DNA from: a bacterium | GTDB lineage: Bacteria; BMS3Abin14 | NCBI GenBank assembly: GCA_022865845.1 | Contig: JALHUC010000131.1 | Location: forward strand, 1 to 10,098 | DNA: 10,098 nt | Direction: 5' to 3' | Shown here: in pieces, positions 1-7,818 of the stretch | Layout of the letters: the number at the start of each line of letters is the position of its first letter | How positions within the stretch are numbered: the first letter of the stretch is position 1 | The notes under the pieces: generated by a model | Database searches by the model: none | What the model saw: the letters and a program-made list of their open reading frames with translations, nothing else | What the model was told of the DNA's origin: nothing | Made by a program: the position numbers and the translations under genes

Positions 1-65
1 ACGGCGAAATTGAAAGGGAAGACGGGTGTATCCCGTGGTGAATTAAAAAGCGCTTTAAAAATAAC

Positions 66-115
66 CGTTATTTCCTTTCGCGTCACTTTGTGAACTTCGT
101 GTTGGAAAAATAACG
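66..115. repeat. Inverted repeat enclosing a degenerate ~9-bp direct repeat
   Basis: The left arm CGTTATTTCC (66-75) is complementary to the right arm GGAAAAATAACG (104-115), apart from two extra A residues in the right arm. The 28-base loop between them contains three similar units resembling CTTTCGCG, CTTTGTGA and CTTCGTGT, spaced about 9-10 bp apart. This could be a small dispersed intergenic element or a weak RNA hairpin. Its function is unknown. Confidence 0.4.
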
Positions 116-166
116 CCTTTCCAGGACCCGCTGTTTCCCCCCCAGATTTTGGTTCTCCTCTGCGAT

Positions 167-185
167 GCGGCCTTGAGTCGGCCGC
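167..185. other. GC-rich hairpin
   Basis: GCGGCC (167-172) and GGCCGC (180-185) form a perfect 6-bp stem around a 7-nt loop. Neither strand has a T-tract directly after the stem, so it is not a standard rho-independent terminator. Because it lies about 107 bp downstream of xfp, it could still stabilise the 3' end of that mRNA. Confidence 0.35.
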
Positions 186-223
186 GCTGCGTACCCTGCG
201 GTTAATTAGCTTTAGTTTTCGCC

Positions 224-290
224 TGCGTTCTGCGTTCTGCGTTCTCGGTTCTGATTTTTCCAGACACTAGACTCCAGACACCAGATACTA
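224..290. repeat. Two adjacent tandem arrays with 7-bp period
   Basis: Bases 224-244 are three exact copies of TGCGTTC, followed by a degenerate fourth copy (TCGGTTC, 245-251). After a short T-rich spacer, 260-287 reads as four related heptamers: CCAGACA, CTAGACT, CCAGACA, CCAGATA. The two units differ in sequence but share the period. The array ends 2-4 bp from the xfp stop codon. A single related copy (CCTGCGTTCTGC) recurs at 9949-9960, in the other intergenic region. Confidence 0.7.
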
Positions 291-291
291 T

Positions 292-2667
292 TTAACTCCC
301 TTCCCACTTCCACTCCAAGATCTCCGGGAGGTCCTGTCCCTCCCTGTGGATATATTCCTGGTGCTCGACCAGTTTGCCGTGGACGAACTGTTTTATGTAG
401 GCAGCTTCCGGGGAAAGCTTACCTACCCGGTCTGCCACGTCCGCCATAAGATGGAAGCGGTCAATGTCGTTTAAAACCGCCATGTCGAATGGGGTTGTCG
501 TCGAGCCTTCCTCCTTGTAACCACGGACGTGAAGGTTCGGGTGGTTGGTCCTTCTGTAGGTGAGGCGGTGGATGAGCCATGGATATCCGTGGTAGGCGAA
601 GATGATGGGTCGATCGGTTGTAAAGATCGTGTCGAAATCCCTGTCCGACAGCCCATGAGGGTGCTCTTTCTCTGGCTGCAGGGTCATGAGATCCACGACG
701 TTGACGACCCTGATCCTGAGTTCAGGAACGTGCTCCCTGAGCAGCTGAACGGCTGCCAGGGTTTCGAGGGCCGGCACGTCGCCGCAGCAGGCCATGACCA
801 CGTCCGGCTGGGTCCCGCGATCGTTGCTTGCCCACTCCCATATGCCCAGTCCCGCGCTGCAGTGCTCGATGGCTGTTTCCATGTTCATCCACTGGGGTTG
901 GTCCTGTTTTCCGGCTACGATCACGTTGACAAAGTCCCGGCTGCGCAGGCATCGGTCGGCCACGTACAGGAGGGAGTTGGCGTCGGGGGGGAAGTACACT
1001 CGTATGACATCGGCTTTTTTGTTTACGACGTGGTCGATGAAGCCGGGATCCTGATGGCTGAACCCATTGTGATCCTGCCTCCAGACGTGGGAGGTGAGAA
1101 GGTAATTAAGAGAGGCTACAGGCCTTCTCCACGGGATCTCCCGGCTGGCCGTTTTCAGCCATTTGGCGTGCTGGTTGAACATGGAGTCGACGATATGGAT
1201 AAAGGCCTCGTAGCAGGAGAAAAACCCATGCCTGCCAGTGAGGAGGTACCCCTCGAGCCACCCCTGGCAGGTGTGTTCGCTGAGGATCTCCATGACGCGC
1301 CCTTCCGGCGAAAGGTTCTCATCCTCCTGGAGGATCTCCTCCATCCAGGCTTTGCCGGTCACCTCATACAGGGCGTCAAGGCGGTTTGAGGCGGTCTCGT
1401 CGGGGCCGAAAACCCTGAAATTGCGCTGCTCAGCGTTGTTCTTCATGACATCCCTGAGGTAGTAACCCAGGACCCTGGTGGCACTTGCCGTACTCTGCCC
1501 CGGCAGGCTCACATCCACGGCGTACTTCCGGTAGTCCGGCAGCCGCAGGTCTTTCAGCAGCTGCCCCCCGTTGGCGTGGGGGTTGGCCCCCATCCTTCGC
1601 ACTCCGGCTGGAGCCATCCGGGTGACGGACTCCACAGGAGCGCCTTTCTTGTCGAATAGCTCCTCCGGACGATAGCTTTTCATCCACTCTTCAAGCAGCC
1701 GGACGTGATCCGGGTCCCGGTCCAGTCCGGAGAGGGGAACCTGGTGGGCACGCCACGTACCCTCGATCCTGACCCCGTCCACTACTGCGGGGCCGGTCCA
1801 TCCTTTGGGTGTCCGGAGGATCACCATGGGCCAGGGCGGAAGATCCCCCGGACCCAGGGACATGGCTTTGTCCTTGATGTCCCGGATCTCGTCAAAGACC
1901 TGATCAAGAGTTTCGGCCATGAGCCTGTGCATGATACGCGGCTCATCACCCTCCACAAAGAACGGCCTGTAGCCATATCCCTCCATGAGGCTTTGGAGTT
2001 CATATTTTTTCATGCGCGCCAGGATGGCCGGGTTTGCGATCTTGTATCCGTTGAGGTGGAGTATGGGAAACACCGCTCCGTCCCGGGCGGGGTTAAGGAA
2101 CTTTGAGGAGTGCCAGGAAGCGGCCAGGGGGCCGGTCTCCGCTTCCCCGTCACCCACGACACAGGCCGCGATGAGATCGGGGTTGTCGAAGACGGCGCCG
2201 AAGGCGTGGGAAAGGGAATAGCCCAGTTCGCCCCCTTCGTGGATGGAGCCTGGCACCTCAGGGGCAACGTGGCTCGGGATGCCGCCGGGGAAGGAGAACT
2301 GGGTGAAAAGCTTCTTCATGCCCTCCTCATCCCGGGTCACATCAGGGTACGTTTCGGACCAGGTACCCTCGAGCCAGGTGTTGGCGACAAGGGCGGGTCC
2401 GCCGTGGCCCGGACCGGTGATGTAGATCATGTTCAGGTCGCGTTCCCTTATAATCCTGTTTAGATGGGCGTAGATGAAATTGAGCCCCGGCGTTGTGCCC
2501 CAGTGTCCCAGGAGGCGTGGTTTGATGTGATCGTAGGAAAGAGTCTCTTTAAGGAGAGGGTTGTCGTAAAGGTAGATCTGTCCCACCGAGAGGTAGTTGG
2601 CCGCCCTCCAATAGGCGTCCACCTGGGCCAGATTCTCCTCGGTAAGGGGCTGCGGTGACGGCGTCAT
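292..2667 (-). CDS. xfp: Xylulose-5-phosphate/fructose-6-phosphate phosphoketolase
   Basis: Cytoplasmic thiamine-diphosphate enzyme. It cleaves xylulose-5-P (and in many members fructose-6-P) with inorganic phosphate to give acetyl-P plus glyceraldehyde-3-P (or erythrose-4-P). The 791-aa protein has the normal family length and all three parts (XFP N, middle and C domains). Visible motifs include GHWGTTPG (H55), TGPGHGGPA (H88), the TPP/Mg site GDGEAETGP (D173, E175) with N206 in HLNGYKI, the catalytic-type glutamate E487 in SCYEAF, and H538 in SHQDPG. I see no missing key residue or frameshift. A 7-base C run encoding the FPPDAN segment is in frame. The ATG start at 2665-2667 is supported by AAGGAGG eight bases upstream. 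It lies 150 bp downstream of tamB on the same strand and probably has its own promoter. Whether it prefers Xu5P or F6P cannot be told from sequence. Confidence 0.97.
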   Translation of the reverse strand: MTPSPQPLTEENLAQVDAYWRAANYLSVGQIYLYDNPLLKETLSYDHIKPRLLGHWGTTPGLNFIYAHLNRIIRERDLNMIYITGPGHGGPALVANTWLEGTWSETYPDVTRDEEGMKKLFTQFSFPGGIPSHVAPEVPGSIHEGGELGYSLSHAFGAVFDNPDLIAACVVGDGEAETGPLAASWHSSKFLNPARDGAVFPILHLNGYKIANPAILARMKKYELQSLMEGYGYRPFFVEGDEPRIMHRLMAETLDQVFDEIRDIKDKAMSLGPGDLPPWPMVILRTPKGWTGPAVVDGVRIEGTWRAHQVPLSGLDRDPDHVRLLEEWMKSYRPEELFDKKGAPVESVTRMAPAGVRRMGANPHANGGQLLKDLRLPDYRKYAVDVSLPGQSTASATRVLGYYLRDVMKNNAEQRNFRVFGPDETASNRLDALYEVTGKAWMEEILQEDENLSPEGRVMEILSEHTCQGWLEGYLLTGRHGFFSCYEAFIHIVDSMFNQHAKWLKTASREIPWRRPVASLNYLLTSHVWRQDHNGFSHQDPGFIDHVVNKKADVIRVYFPPDANSLLYVADRCLRSRDFVNVIVAGKQDQPQWMNMETAIEHCSAGLGIWEWASNDRGTQPDVVMACCGDVPALETLAAVQLLREHVPELRIRVVNVVDLMTLQPEKEHPHGLSDRDFDTIFTTDRPIIFAYHGYPWLIHRLTYRRTNHPNLHVRGYKEEGSTTTPFDMAVLNDIDRFHLMADVADRVGKLSPEAAYIKQFVHGKLVEHQEYIHREGQDLPEILEWKWEGS

Positions 2668-2675
2668 GGTAAATG

Positions 2676-2682
2676 CCTCCTT
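2676..2682 (-). promoter_or_regulatory. Strong ribosome binding site of xfp
   Basis: On the minus strand this reads AAGGAGG, a near-perfect Shine-Dalgarno sequence, eight bases before the ATG of xfp. It fixes the start codon and predicts efficient translation. The two upstream genes have weaker (tamB) or no clear (tamA) Shine-Dalgarno sequences. Confidence 0.85.
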
Positions 2683-2717
2683 CAGGACACGTTTCCCGGA
2701 AATGGGTTACTGTTTAA

Positions 2718-2745
2718 AGTTTAGGCTATAAAGATGCGGCGTCAA
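2718..2745 (-). promoter_or_regulatory. Candidate sigma70-type promoter for xfp
   Basis: Read on the minus strand, TTGACG (2740-2745) matches the -35 consensus at five of six positions. It is followed after 16 bp by TAAACT (2718-2723), which matches the -10 consensus at four of six. Transcription would start around 2710-2712, giving a leader of about 45 nt with the strong Shine-Dalgarno near its end. This fits xfp being expressed independently of tamAB. It is a motif-level prediction only. Confidence 0.5.
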
Positions 2746-2747
2746 GG

Positions 2748-2764
2748 GAAAGAAAAATTCTTTC
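2748..2764. other. AT-rich inverted repeat between tamB and the xfp promoter
   Basis: GAAAGAA and TTCTTTC form a perfect 7-bp stem around AAA. It sits about 55 bp after the tamB stop and two bases upstream of the candidate xfp -35 box. The stem is weak and no T-tract follows it on the minus strand, so it is a poor terminator. Its position suits an operator or simple curved A/T-rich upstream DNA. Confidence 0.35.
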
Positions 2765-2817
2765 TCGGAGTATCGATGTGCCAGAGTGCCGGAGGTGGAA
2801 AAGTGCCCACGGTCCAG

Positions 2818-5800
2818 TCATCTTTCTATGGTGTAAAGGAGATCGGTACCGGTCTCTTCCCCTGATTCCCCCTGGAGAAGCAGATGGTCGTTGATCTTAT
2901 ACCCGAACTGAAACACGCTGAAATTCTGGAATATACCGACACCGTAGCGGACATAAACGCTAGGTGTGAGGTACTTGCCCACAACCAGGGAGGACTGTTC
3001 CACGTCGGCTTCGGTTTGTACCGTAACCTCCTCGAAACCGAAGCTGTTGCCGATGCGCTTGGCCAGGGGCTCACCCTGATTCAAGCCCATGGAAAGGGCC
3101 GCTGTAGCCAGTGCATTTCCCTCTTCCCCTGATGTACGACTCAGTGGCTTTCCATTAACCAGGTAGGAAAGGACCTCGGCCTGGTCCATTCGGGGATCCG
3201 AAAAGAGAGAAATAACCGGTTCCATGAGGGTACCACCCACATTTATGCCCGCCAGGATATCGTCGGTACGTCTCACAGCCCTGATGTCCAGTCCGGGATT
3301 CTCCAGGGGGCCGCCAGAGAAGGTCAGTTTGCCCCGTTCGATGGTGAGCCTTCGTCCGAACGCACGGTACTGTCCGTCAGTAATTCTCAACTCTCCTGTG
3401 GCTGATGTCACCATCCCGGGTTCGTCGATTATGCGGACGGAACCATCCACACGGCCGGTAAGTCCAAATCCGTCAACGGTGACCTTGTCCCCAAGGTTCA
3501 AACGCACATCACCACGGACTTTCAGGGGCGGTTTGGGCGTGGTGTCAGAACCGGGAGCGATGACAACGACGTCCGGAGAAGGTCTCTGTGTTACGGAGAC
3601 TTCCACTGGATTGAAGGACGCCTCGGGCACGTTGATTGACCCTTTCAGAGTGAAGAGATTATCTTCGGCTGTGAGGATAAGGTCCGGGGAGATCACCAGA
3701 CTGATAACAGGGGTTCTGGCAGCCGTAACATCTTCTCCCTTGAACCGCAACTCCATGGCCCTCGACTTTGCTGAAAGGTTTCTGACGCTTCCCTGAATAT
3801 GAAGGCGTCCCCGACCTGAACCTGCCGTAGCATCAAGGGTGAAACGTTCAGGTTTGCCTGCCGTCAGCCGACCTTCAATTGGTTTCAGGGAAAGTCCCAA
3901 AAGAGGTACACCGGCAGAACCATTCTGCAGGTTCACGAAGCCTTCGGTTACGGGGGTACCCAAAGTACCCTTGATGTCCAGTGTGGCCGTTAGAAGGCCG
4001 GCGGGTCCATCCACGTCAGGAGCAAGGGCCTGGATAAAACCCATTTCGGCTGATTGAGCTACGAATCGCCCCTGGACGGGTTGATCCTGATAGGAGGAGC
4101 CTTCCGGGCGAGGGAACAATATACCGGGAAGAGAGAGGGTCCCAAGGACATGGTCCAGGCTGCCTTCAGGGCCCAGTTCGGCTTGAAATGATCCTTGCAA
4201 GCCAGTGCTGTCAAGAGTTGTGGACAGCAGTGTTTCTCTTAAATTGAAGGAAACCCACTTTCCCGATCCATTCTGATAAAGGATTGATCCGGCTGGAGTG
4301 GACAGCCTGGCGGACCCCCACCAGCGACCTTCCGATCTCCCCCCTTTTAAGATGCCGTCCGAAAAACCTTCTATCTTCAGAGCGGAGACGGTGCCGGCCG
4401 TCAAGAGGGAGAGGGGTAACCGGTGGATCTGGAGGGATCCTTTACCCTCACCTTCTTTCCAGAGTGCTTCAGCGCAAAGGCGGCTTCCGTCCGAAATAAC
4501 ACAAAATGGGTAGATATTCCCTTCGGTTGTGGAGATCACCAGTTCAGCTTTATTTTCCAGCGACCAGCGGCCCCTCAGTGGGTGGTCCAGGTACGTTGAC
4601 ACAAGTTCGCCGTTCCAGGTGTCTCCAACCATCGCCCCTTCAACGAGCACTGACCCTTTTCCTCCCGGATAATCCAACGAAACTGTCAAGTCGTGCTCTC
4701 CCGCTGTCCCGGTAGCCGACAGGTCGGCCTGATCTACCGATAATCCGCCAAACAAGATCCCCGTTGCGCGTCCGGTGATGCTTCCTGGAATGCGCTCGAT
4801 GTCAGATATCTGAGCATCAAAAGAGACCGTTTCGGCAGACCAGTTGCCACCACCGAGGCCTGTACCGATAAGGGAGGCCATGATGCTTGGATGTGATGGT
4901 GTACCGGCTAGGGCCCCGTTGCTTCGAAGGGAGCCCCTCAGGGTGGATATGAAATGGGAAAGGTTCGGGACGTCCAGTGTCCATGTACCGTTAAGGGCAT
5001 CTCCTGTCTCAAGGGTGGCCTTCAGGGTGGATGTTCCCATCTGCAGGATCGGAATGGTGACTTTCGCTTCGCCGGAACCAAGGAAAATCCTGGCCGAACC
5101 CAGAACCTCCTGTCCGAGGAAAGTCCCGCTGAGTTCCACAACATTCAGATCGCTTTGGAGCTTATCCCCCGCGAGGAAACCGTCCAGGGTGATCCCCGTG
5201 GTAAGACTTCCGTGAAATTGCTGGAGAACCTTGCCTGGATCCAGTTGATCACCCCGTATAGCGGCATGCCAGCTCATCTTCTCGTCCCACTGTAATTTCC
5301 CGTCAGCCTCAAGGGACCCTTCGAGGAGATTCGTCAGTAAGGAACCTTCCCATGTGTTGGGGGTGAAGCTCCCATTTATGTCCACGGAGATAGCGGATCC
5401 ATCGGGATTTTGTGTGATCATGTGAAGTTCGTGGTCCGTTCTGTTCCCGCTGCCTGTAATTTTGATTTCATCGGTGGTGAAGCTTCCCGTGGCCACCGGT
5501 GCCACGTGAATCATCAGGTTAAAGGGGTACAATTCTTCAATCCTGATGTTGGCTGTGGCTGTAACATCGCTGGTGCCGATCTTCCCAAAAGACAGGTCTT
5601 CCCCATCCAGGGAGATCTCCAGATCGGGGATTCCCCTGGGACCTGATATCCTTCCCCTGCTTATGACCTTTCCCCTGGATCCTTCCACAAAAGAGGCGAA
5701 GTCACCAATATCAAGATCCCAATAGACGTTCCATGATTTCTCAAGGACTCCCGACGCTCCAAGGTGGGCGGATCCCCAGGTAAGATCAACTCCACGGAGT

Positions 5801-7818
5801 TCGATGCTGTCTCCCCGGATCCCGAGGCCCGCCTCCCCCTCGAAGGGCATGGAACGATAGTGCCCTTGCACCTTGGACAAAAACACATCCGTTTTCAGGA
5901 GACCCTCGTCGTATGAGCCGGAAAAAATAGCTTCCAGCTCAAGATCGTCAGGCGAACCGTGCCACAGCAGGGCCGTATTCAACTCAGTGGCGTTCAGGGA
6001 ACCGTTCCAGACCAGGGTGTCCTTCCAGGTCAACCTTCCTGTCATGGATAGAATTCCATCGAGCCCTTTCACCACCCCCGTCCCTTCCCATGTCCCGTCA
6101 TCAATACCACCGTCAATGAGTGCTTCAACCGAAAGGTCGCTACTCTGGACGCTTGTACGGAAGGAGTGGGAAAGGAAGTTTCCTTTGCCTGTCAACCCCA
6201 CCCGGTCCATGTGTAAACCTTCAACCTCCAAACCCGTTAAGGAAAGATCAAGTTCTGTTTCCGTGCTCTGATCCAGGGTCGTAAGCACAGTCCCCGTCAA
6301 TGACTGAAGGGTAAACCCATTGGAAAAGAGATCCCAACCGGTCAATTGGGCATGCAGGCTGGGTGAAGCCGCTTTCCCCGACACGGTTCCAGAGATCTCC
6401 AGACCCCCGCCGGCTGAAGGCATGACCGCCCCGATATCAGCTGCCTCCAAAAGCCAACTGACATCCCATTTGTCCTTGAGGCTTCCCCTGGCGTGAACTG
6501 ACACAGCCTCCAGGGATATTTGAGCCTCGTGGATCGTGATTTCCCGCCCCTTTCCCGAGGCCTGGATCAGGAACGGTCCCGGAAGGAGCCCTTTGGCCCC
6601 AAGGGTCCCACTCACTTGTGCACCGTAGGTATTGCCTTGAAGGTTAAAATCGATCCTGCCCGAAGGTGAGGCTAAAATAGGTTCCGGTTCGTTGATAGGC
6701 CACCTTATATCCTTCCAGACTGTCTCCAGAACAAGCACCGGTCCAGATCCAATAATTTCATAACGTCCGCTGGTTTCTAGGCTGGCAGTGTTACCTGTAA
6801 CCATAACATCGAAATTTTTAAGCTCCCAGCGGTCAGCATCACGCTGTCCACTGATCTTTGCCTGGACGGTTTCGTTGCCCAATCCGGGGAGACCGGACAC
6901 GGAAAGATCTCCCCTGAAGCTGAAGGACCCGAAAGTTCCACCACCTGTAAGATTGCCCTTTACCGAGCCTTTGGTCCGGTCCAGAAAGGTTCCCCCTGGA
7001 TGGAGATCGTTGACAAGGACCGACGCGTTCCAGCTGTTTACACCCCCGGCACTGCTGAGAGTTCCCCTGATGGAACCTTCAAGCGGACTGGTCACATCCT
7101 GATTTATCCGGAGTTCAGAAAGTGTTCCCTCAAGATTACCACTGCCCTGAACCCGAGGCAGTCCCGGAGGGTCCAATGACCACAGGACATCAGCATTCAA
7201 GGCATGGTCGCCCTCCATCTTCATGTCAGCACTGGCGGTTATTTCGCCCAACAGGTCCCGGATCTCGAGATTCCGGATAATCAAACTTTGCCGGTCGATC
7301 TTCCCGGAAAATTCGATAGTGTCGATGCTCACAGGGGCTTTGGAGTCAGGCATCGCCAAAGTCAGGTCCCTGATTGACAGCTGATCTATTTCGATGCCCA
7401 GGGGGAGTGGATACCCCAATGAAGAAAAGGGGTCTGAATTAGCTTCGGTGCTATTCTGGTTCGCCTCAACCCTGATGCTCACCTTGTCTACAGATGCTGT
7501 CCCAAAAGTAAGGGACATCCTGAAGAGGCCGGCGGGAACAAGTTGAAAACCTACCAGATCTGCAGAAAGGTACAGGGTCTGAGTACGGACCGATACTCCC
7601 TGCAGCAATACCTTTCCGCCCAGCCGCCCCTGAACCTTCCCTACGGCAAAAACCCCACGAGACATACGGGTACCTGTGCCGACGATCCAGTTAAGGCCGG
7701 ATTCTGTGAAGAACAACCATACTCCAAGGCTGAATGAAACAGCGGCGAGGAGGACGGCCAGGATACCGAGGCGCCGCCAGTTCACAGGTCGGGTCCGATG
7801 TTCAGGTGTATCCGCCAA
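2818..7818 (-). CDS. tamB: Translocation and assembly module protein TamB (AsmA-like/DUF490 family)
   Basis: Large envelope protein anchored in the inner membrane and extending through the periplasm. In characterised bacteria it partners TamA in outer-membrane protein assembly and/or phospholipid transport. At 1666 aa it is longer than E. coli TamB (about 1260 aa). One membrane helix lies at about residues 17-37, followed by an AsmA-like start (GRLGGKVLLQGV, 64-75). The rest is beta-rich and repetitive, with Trp-containing repeats near 447-465, 596-617, 692-710 and 842-864. A Cys pair (C1106, C1115) falls where TamB proteins typically have one. The C-terminal TamB domain (about 1430-1666) includes DPRMDQAEVLSYLVNGKPL, GKYLTPSVYVRYGVGIF and the closing TDLLYTIER. 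The start is TTG at 7816-7818, preceded by GAGGA with 6-nt spacing, overlapping tamA by 37 bp. A GTG at 7783-7785, overlapping the tamA stop as GTGA, is an alternative that would remove 11 residues. The substrate is unknown. Confidence 0.93.
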   Translation of the reverse strand: MADTPEHRTRPVNWRRLGILAVLLAAVSFSLGVWLFFTESGLNWIVGTGTRMSRGVFAVGKVQGRLGGKVLLQGVSVRTQTLYLSADLVGFQLVPAGLFRMSLTFGTASVDKVSIRVEANQNSTEANSDPFSSLGYPLPLGIEIDQLSIRDLTLAMPDSKAPVSIDTIEFSGKIDRQSLIIRNLEIRDLLGEITASADMKMEGDHALNADVLWSLDPPGLPRVQGSGNLEGTLSELRINQDVTSPLEGSIRGTLSSAGGVNSWNASVLVNDLHPGGTFLDRTKGSVKGNLTGGGTFGSFSFRGDLSVSGLPGLGNETVQAKISGQRDADRWELKNFDVMVTGNTASLETSGRYEIIGSGPVLVLETVWKDIRWPINEPEPILASPSGRIDFNLQGNTYGAQVSGTLGAKGLLPGPFLIQASGKGREITIHEAQISLEAVSVHARGSLKDKWDVSWLLEAADIGAVMPSAGGGLEISGTVSGKAASPSLHAQLTGWDLFSNGFTLQSLTGTVLTTLDQSTETELDLSLTGLEVEGLHMDRVGLTGKGNFLSHSFRTSVQSSDLSVEALIDGGIDDGTWEGTGVVKGLDGILSMTGRLTWKDTLVWNGSLNATELNTALLWHGSPDDLELEAIFSGSYDEGLLKTDVFLSKVQGHYRSMPFEGEAGLGIRGDSIELRGVDLTWGSAHLGASGVLEKSWNVYWDLDIGDFASFVEGSRGKVISRGRISGPRGIPDLEISLDGEDLSFGKIGTSDVTATANIRIEELYPFNLMIHVAPVATGSFTTDEIKITGSGNRTDHELHMITQNPDGSAISVDINGSFTPNTWEGSLLTNLLEGSLEADGKLQWDEKMSWHAAIRGDQLDPGKVLQQFHGSLTTGITLDGFLAGDKLQSDLNVVELSGTFLGQEVLGSARIFLGSGEAKVTIPILQMGTSTLKATLETGDALNGTWTLDVPNLSHFISTLRGSLRSNGALAGTPSHPSIMASLIGTGLGGGNWSAETVSFDAQISDIERIPGSITGRATGILFGGLSVDQADLSATGTAGEHDLTVSLDYPGGKGSVLVEGAMVGDTWNGELVSTYLDHPLRGRWSLENKAELVISTTEGNIYPFCVISDGSRLCAEALWKEGEGKGSLQIHRLPLSLLTAGTVSALKIEGFSDGILKGGRSEGRWWGSARLSTPAGSILYQNGSGKWVSFNLRETLLSTTLDSTGLQGSFQAELGPEGSLDHVLGTLSLPGILFPRPEGSSYQDQPVQGRFVAQSAEMGFIQALAPDVDGPAGLLTATLDIKGTLGTPVTEGFVNLQNGSAGVPLLGLSLKPIEGRLTAGKPERFTLDATAGSGRGRLHIQGSVRNLSAKSRAMELRFKGEDVTAARTPVISLVISPDLILTAEDNLFTLKGSINVPEASFNPVEVSVTQRPSPDVVVIAPGSDTTPKPPLKVRGDVRLNLGDKVTVDGFGLTGRVDGSVRIIDEPGMVTSATGELRITDGQYRAFGRRLTIERGKLTFSGGPLENPGLDIRAVRRTDDILAGINVGGTLMEPVISLFSDPRMDQAEVLSYLVNGKPLSRTSGEEGNALATAALSMGLNQGEPLAKRIGNSFGFEEVTVQTEADVEQSSLVVGKYLTPSVYVRYGVGIFQNFSVFQFGYKINDHLLLQGESGEETGTDLLYTIER

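Larger units (their letters stand above)
1..291. other. Intergenic region downstream of xfp, repeat-rich
   Basis: This stretch lies downstream of the xfp stop codon and reaches the window edge. No convincing gene is visible. A plus-strand frame is open from base 1 to a TGA at 91-93 (30 codons, no start in the window), but nothing recognisable is encoded. The region contains a small hairpin at 22-36 (ACGGG, 5-nt loop, CCCGT), an inverted repeat at 66-115, a GC-rich hairpin at 167-185 and two adjacent 7-bp-period arrays at 224-290, described separately. It is AT-richer than the neighbouring genes. I see no classical terminator (GC-rich stem plus T-tract) for xfp. Confidence 0.7.

Noticed and set aside
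22..36. ACGGG/CCCGT hairpin as an xfp terminator
   Set aside because: The stem has only 5 bp, lies more than 250 bp past the stop codon, and is followed on the minus strand by an interrupted pyrimidine stretch rather than a T-tract.
1..93. Plus-strand open frame ending TGA at 91-93, as the tail of a gene outside the window
   Set aside because: Only 30 codons are visible. A second frame is open for a similar distance, and the inverted repeat runs through its end. There is no evidence that it codes.
224..290. CRISPR array
   Set aside because: The repeats are 7 bp with no spacers, far from CRISPR repeat and spacer sizes, and no cas gene is present.
985..991. Seven-base G/C run in xfp (and a similar one in tamA at 8022-8028) as phase-variation tracts
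   Set aside because: Both runs encode conserved residues in frame, and seven bases is within normal range for this composition. There is no sign of slippage.
529..1389. Plus-strand ORF of 286 codons opposite xfp
   Set aside because: It is fully antisense to the conserved phosphoketolase frame, has no recognisable motif, and is the kind of long shadow frame common opposite GC-rich coding DNA.
3224..3796. Plus-strand ORF of 190 codons opposite tamB
   Set aside because: It is antisense to the conserved TamB C-terminal domain, with a Ser/Pro/Arg-rich composition typical of a shadow frame and no domain.
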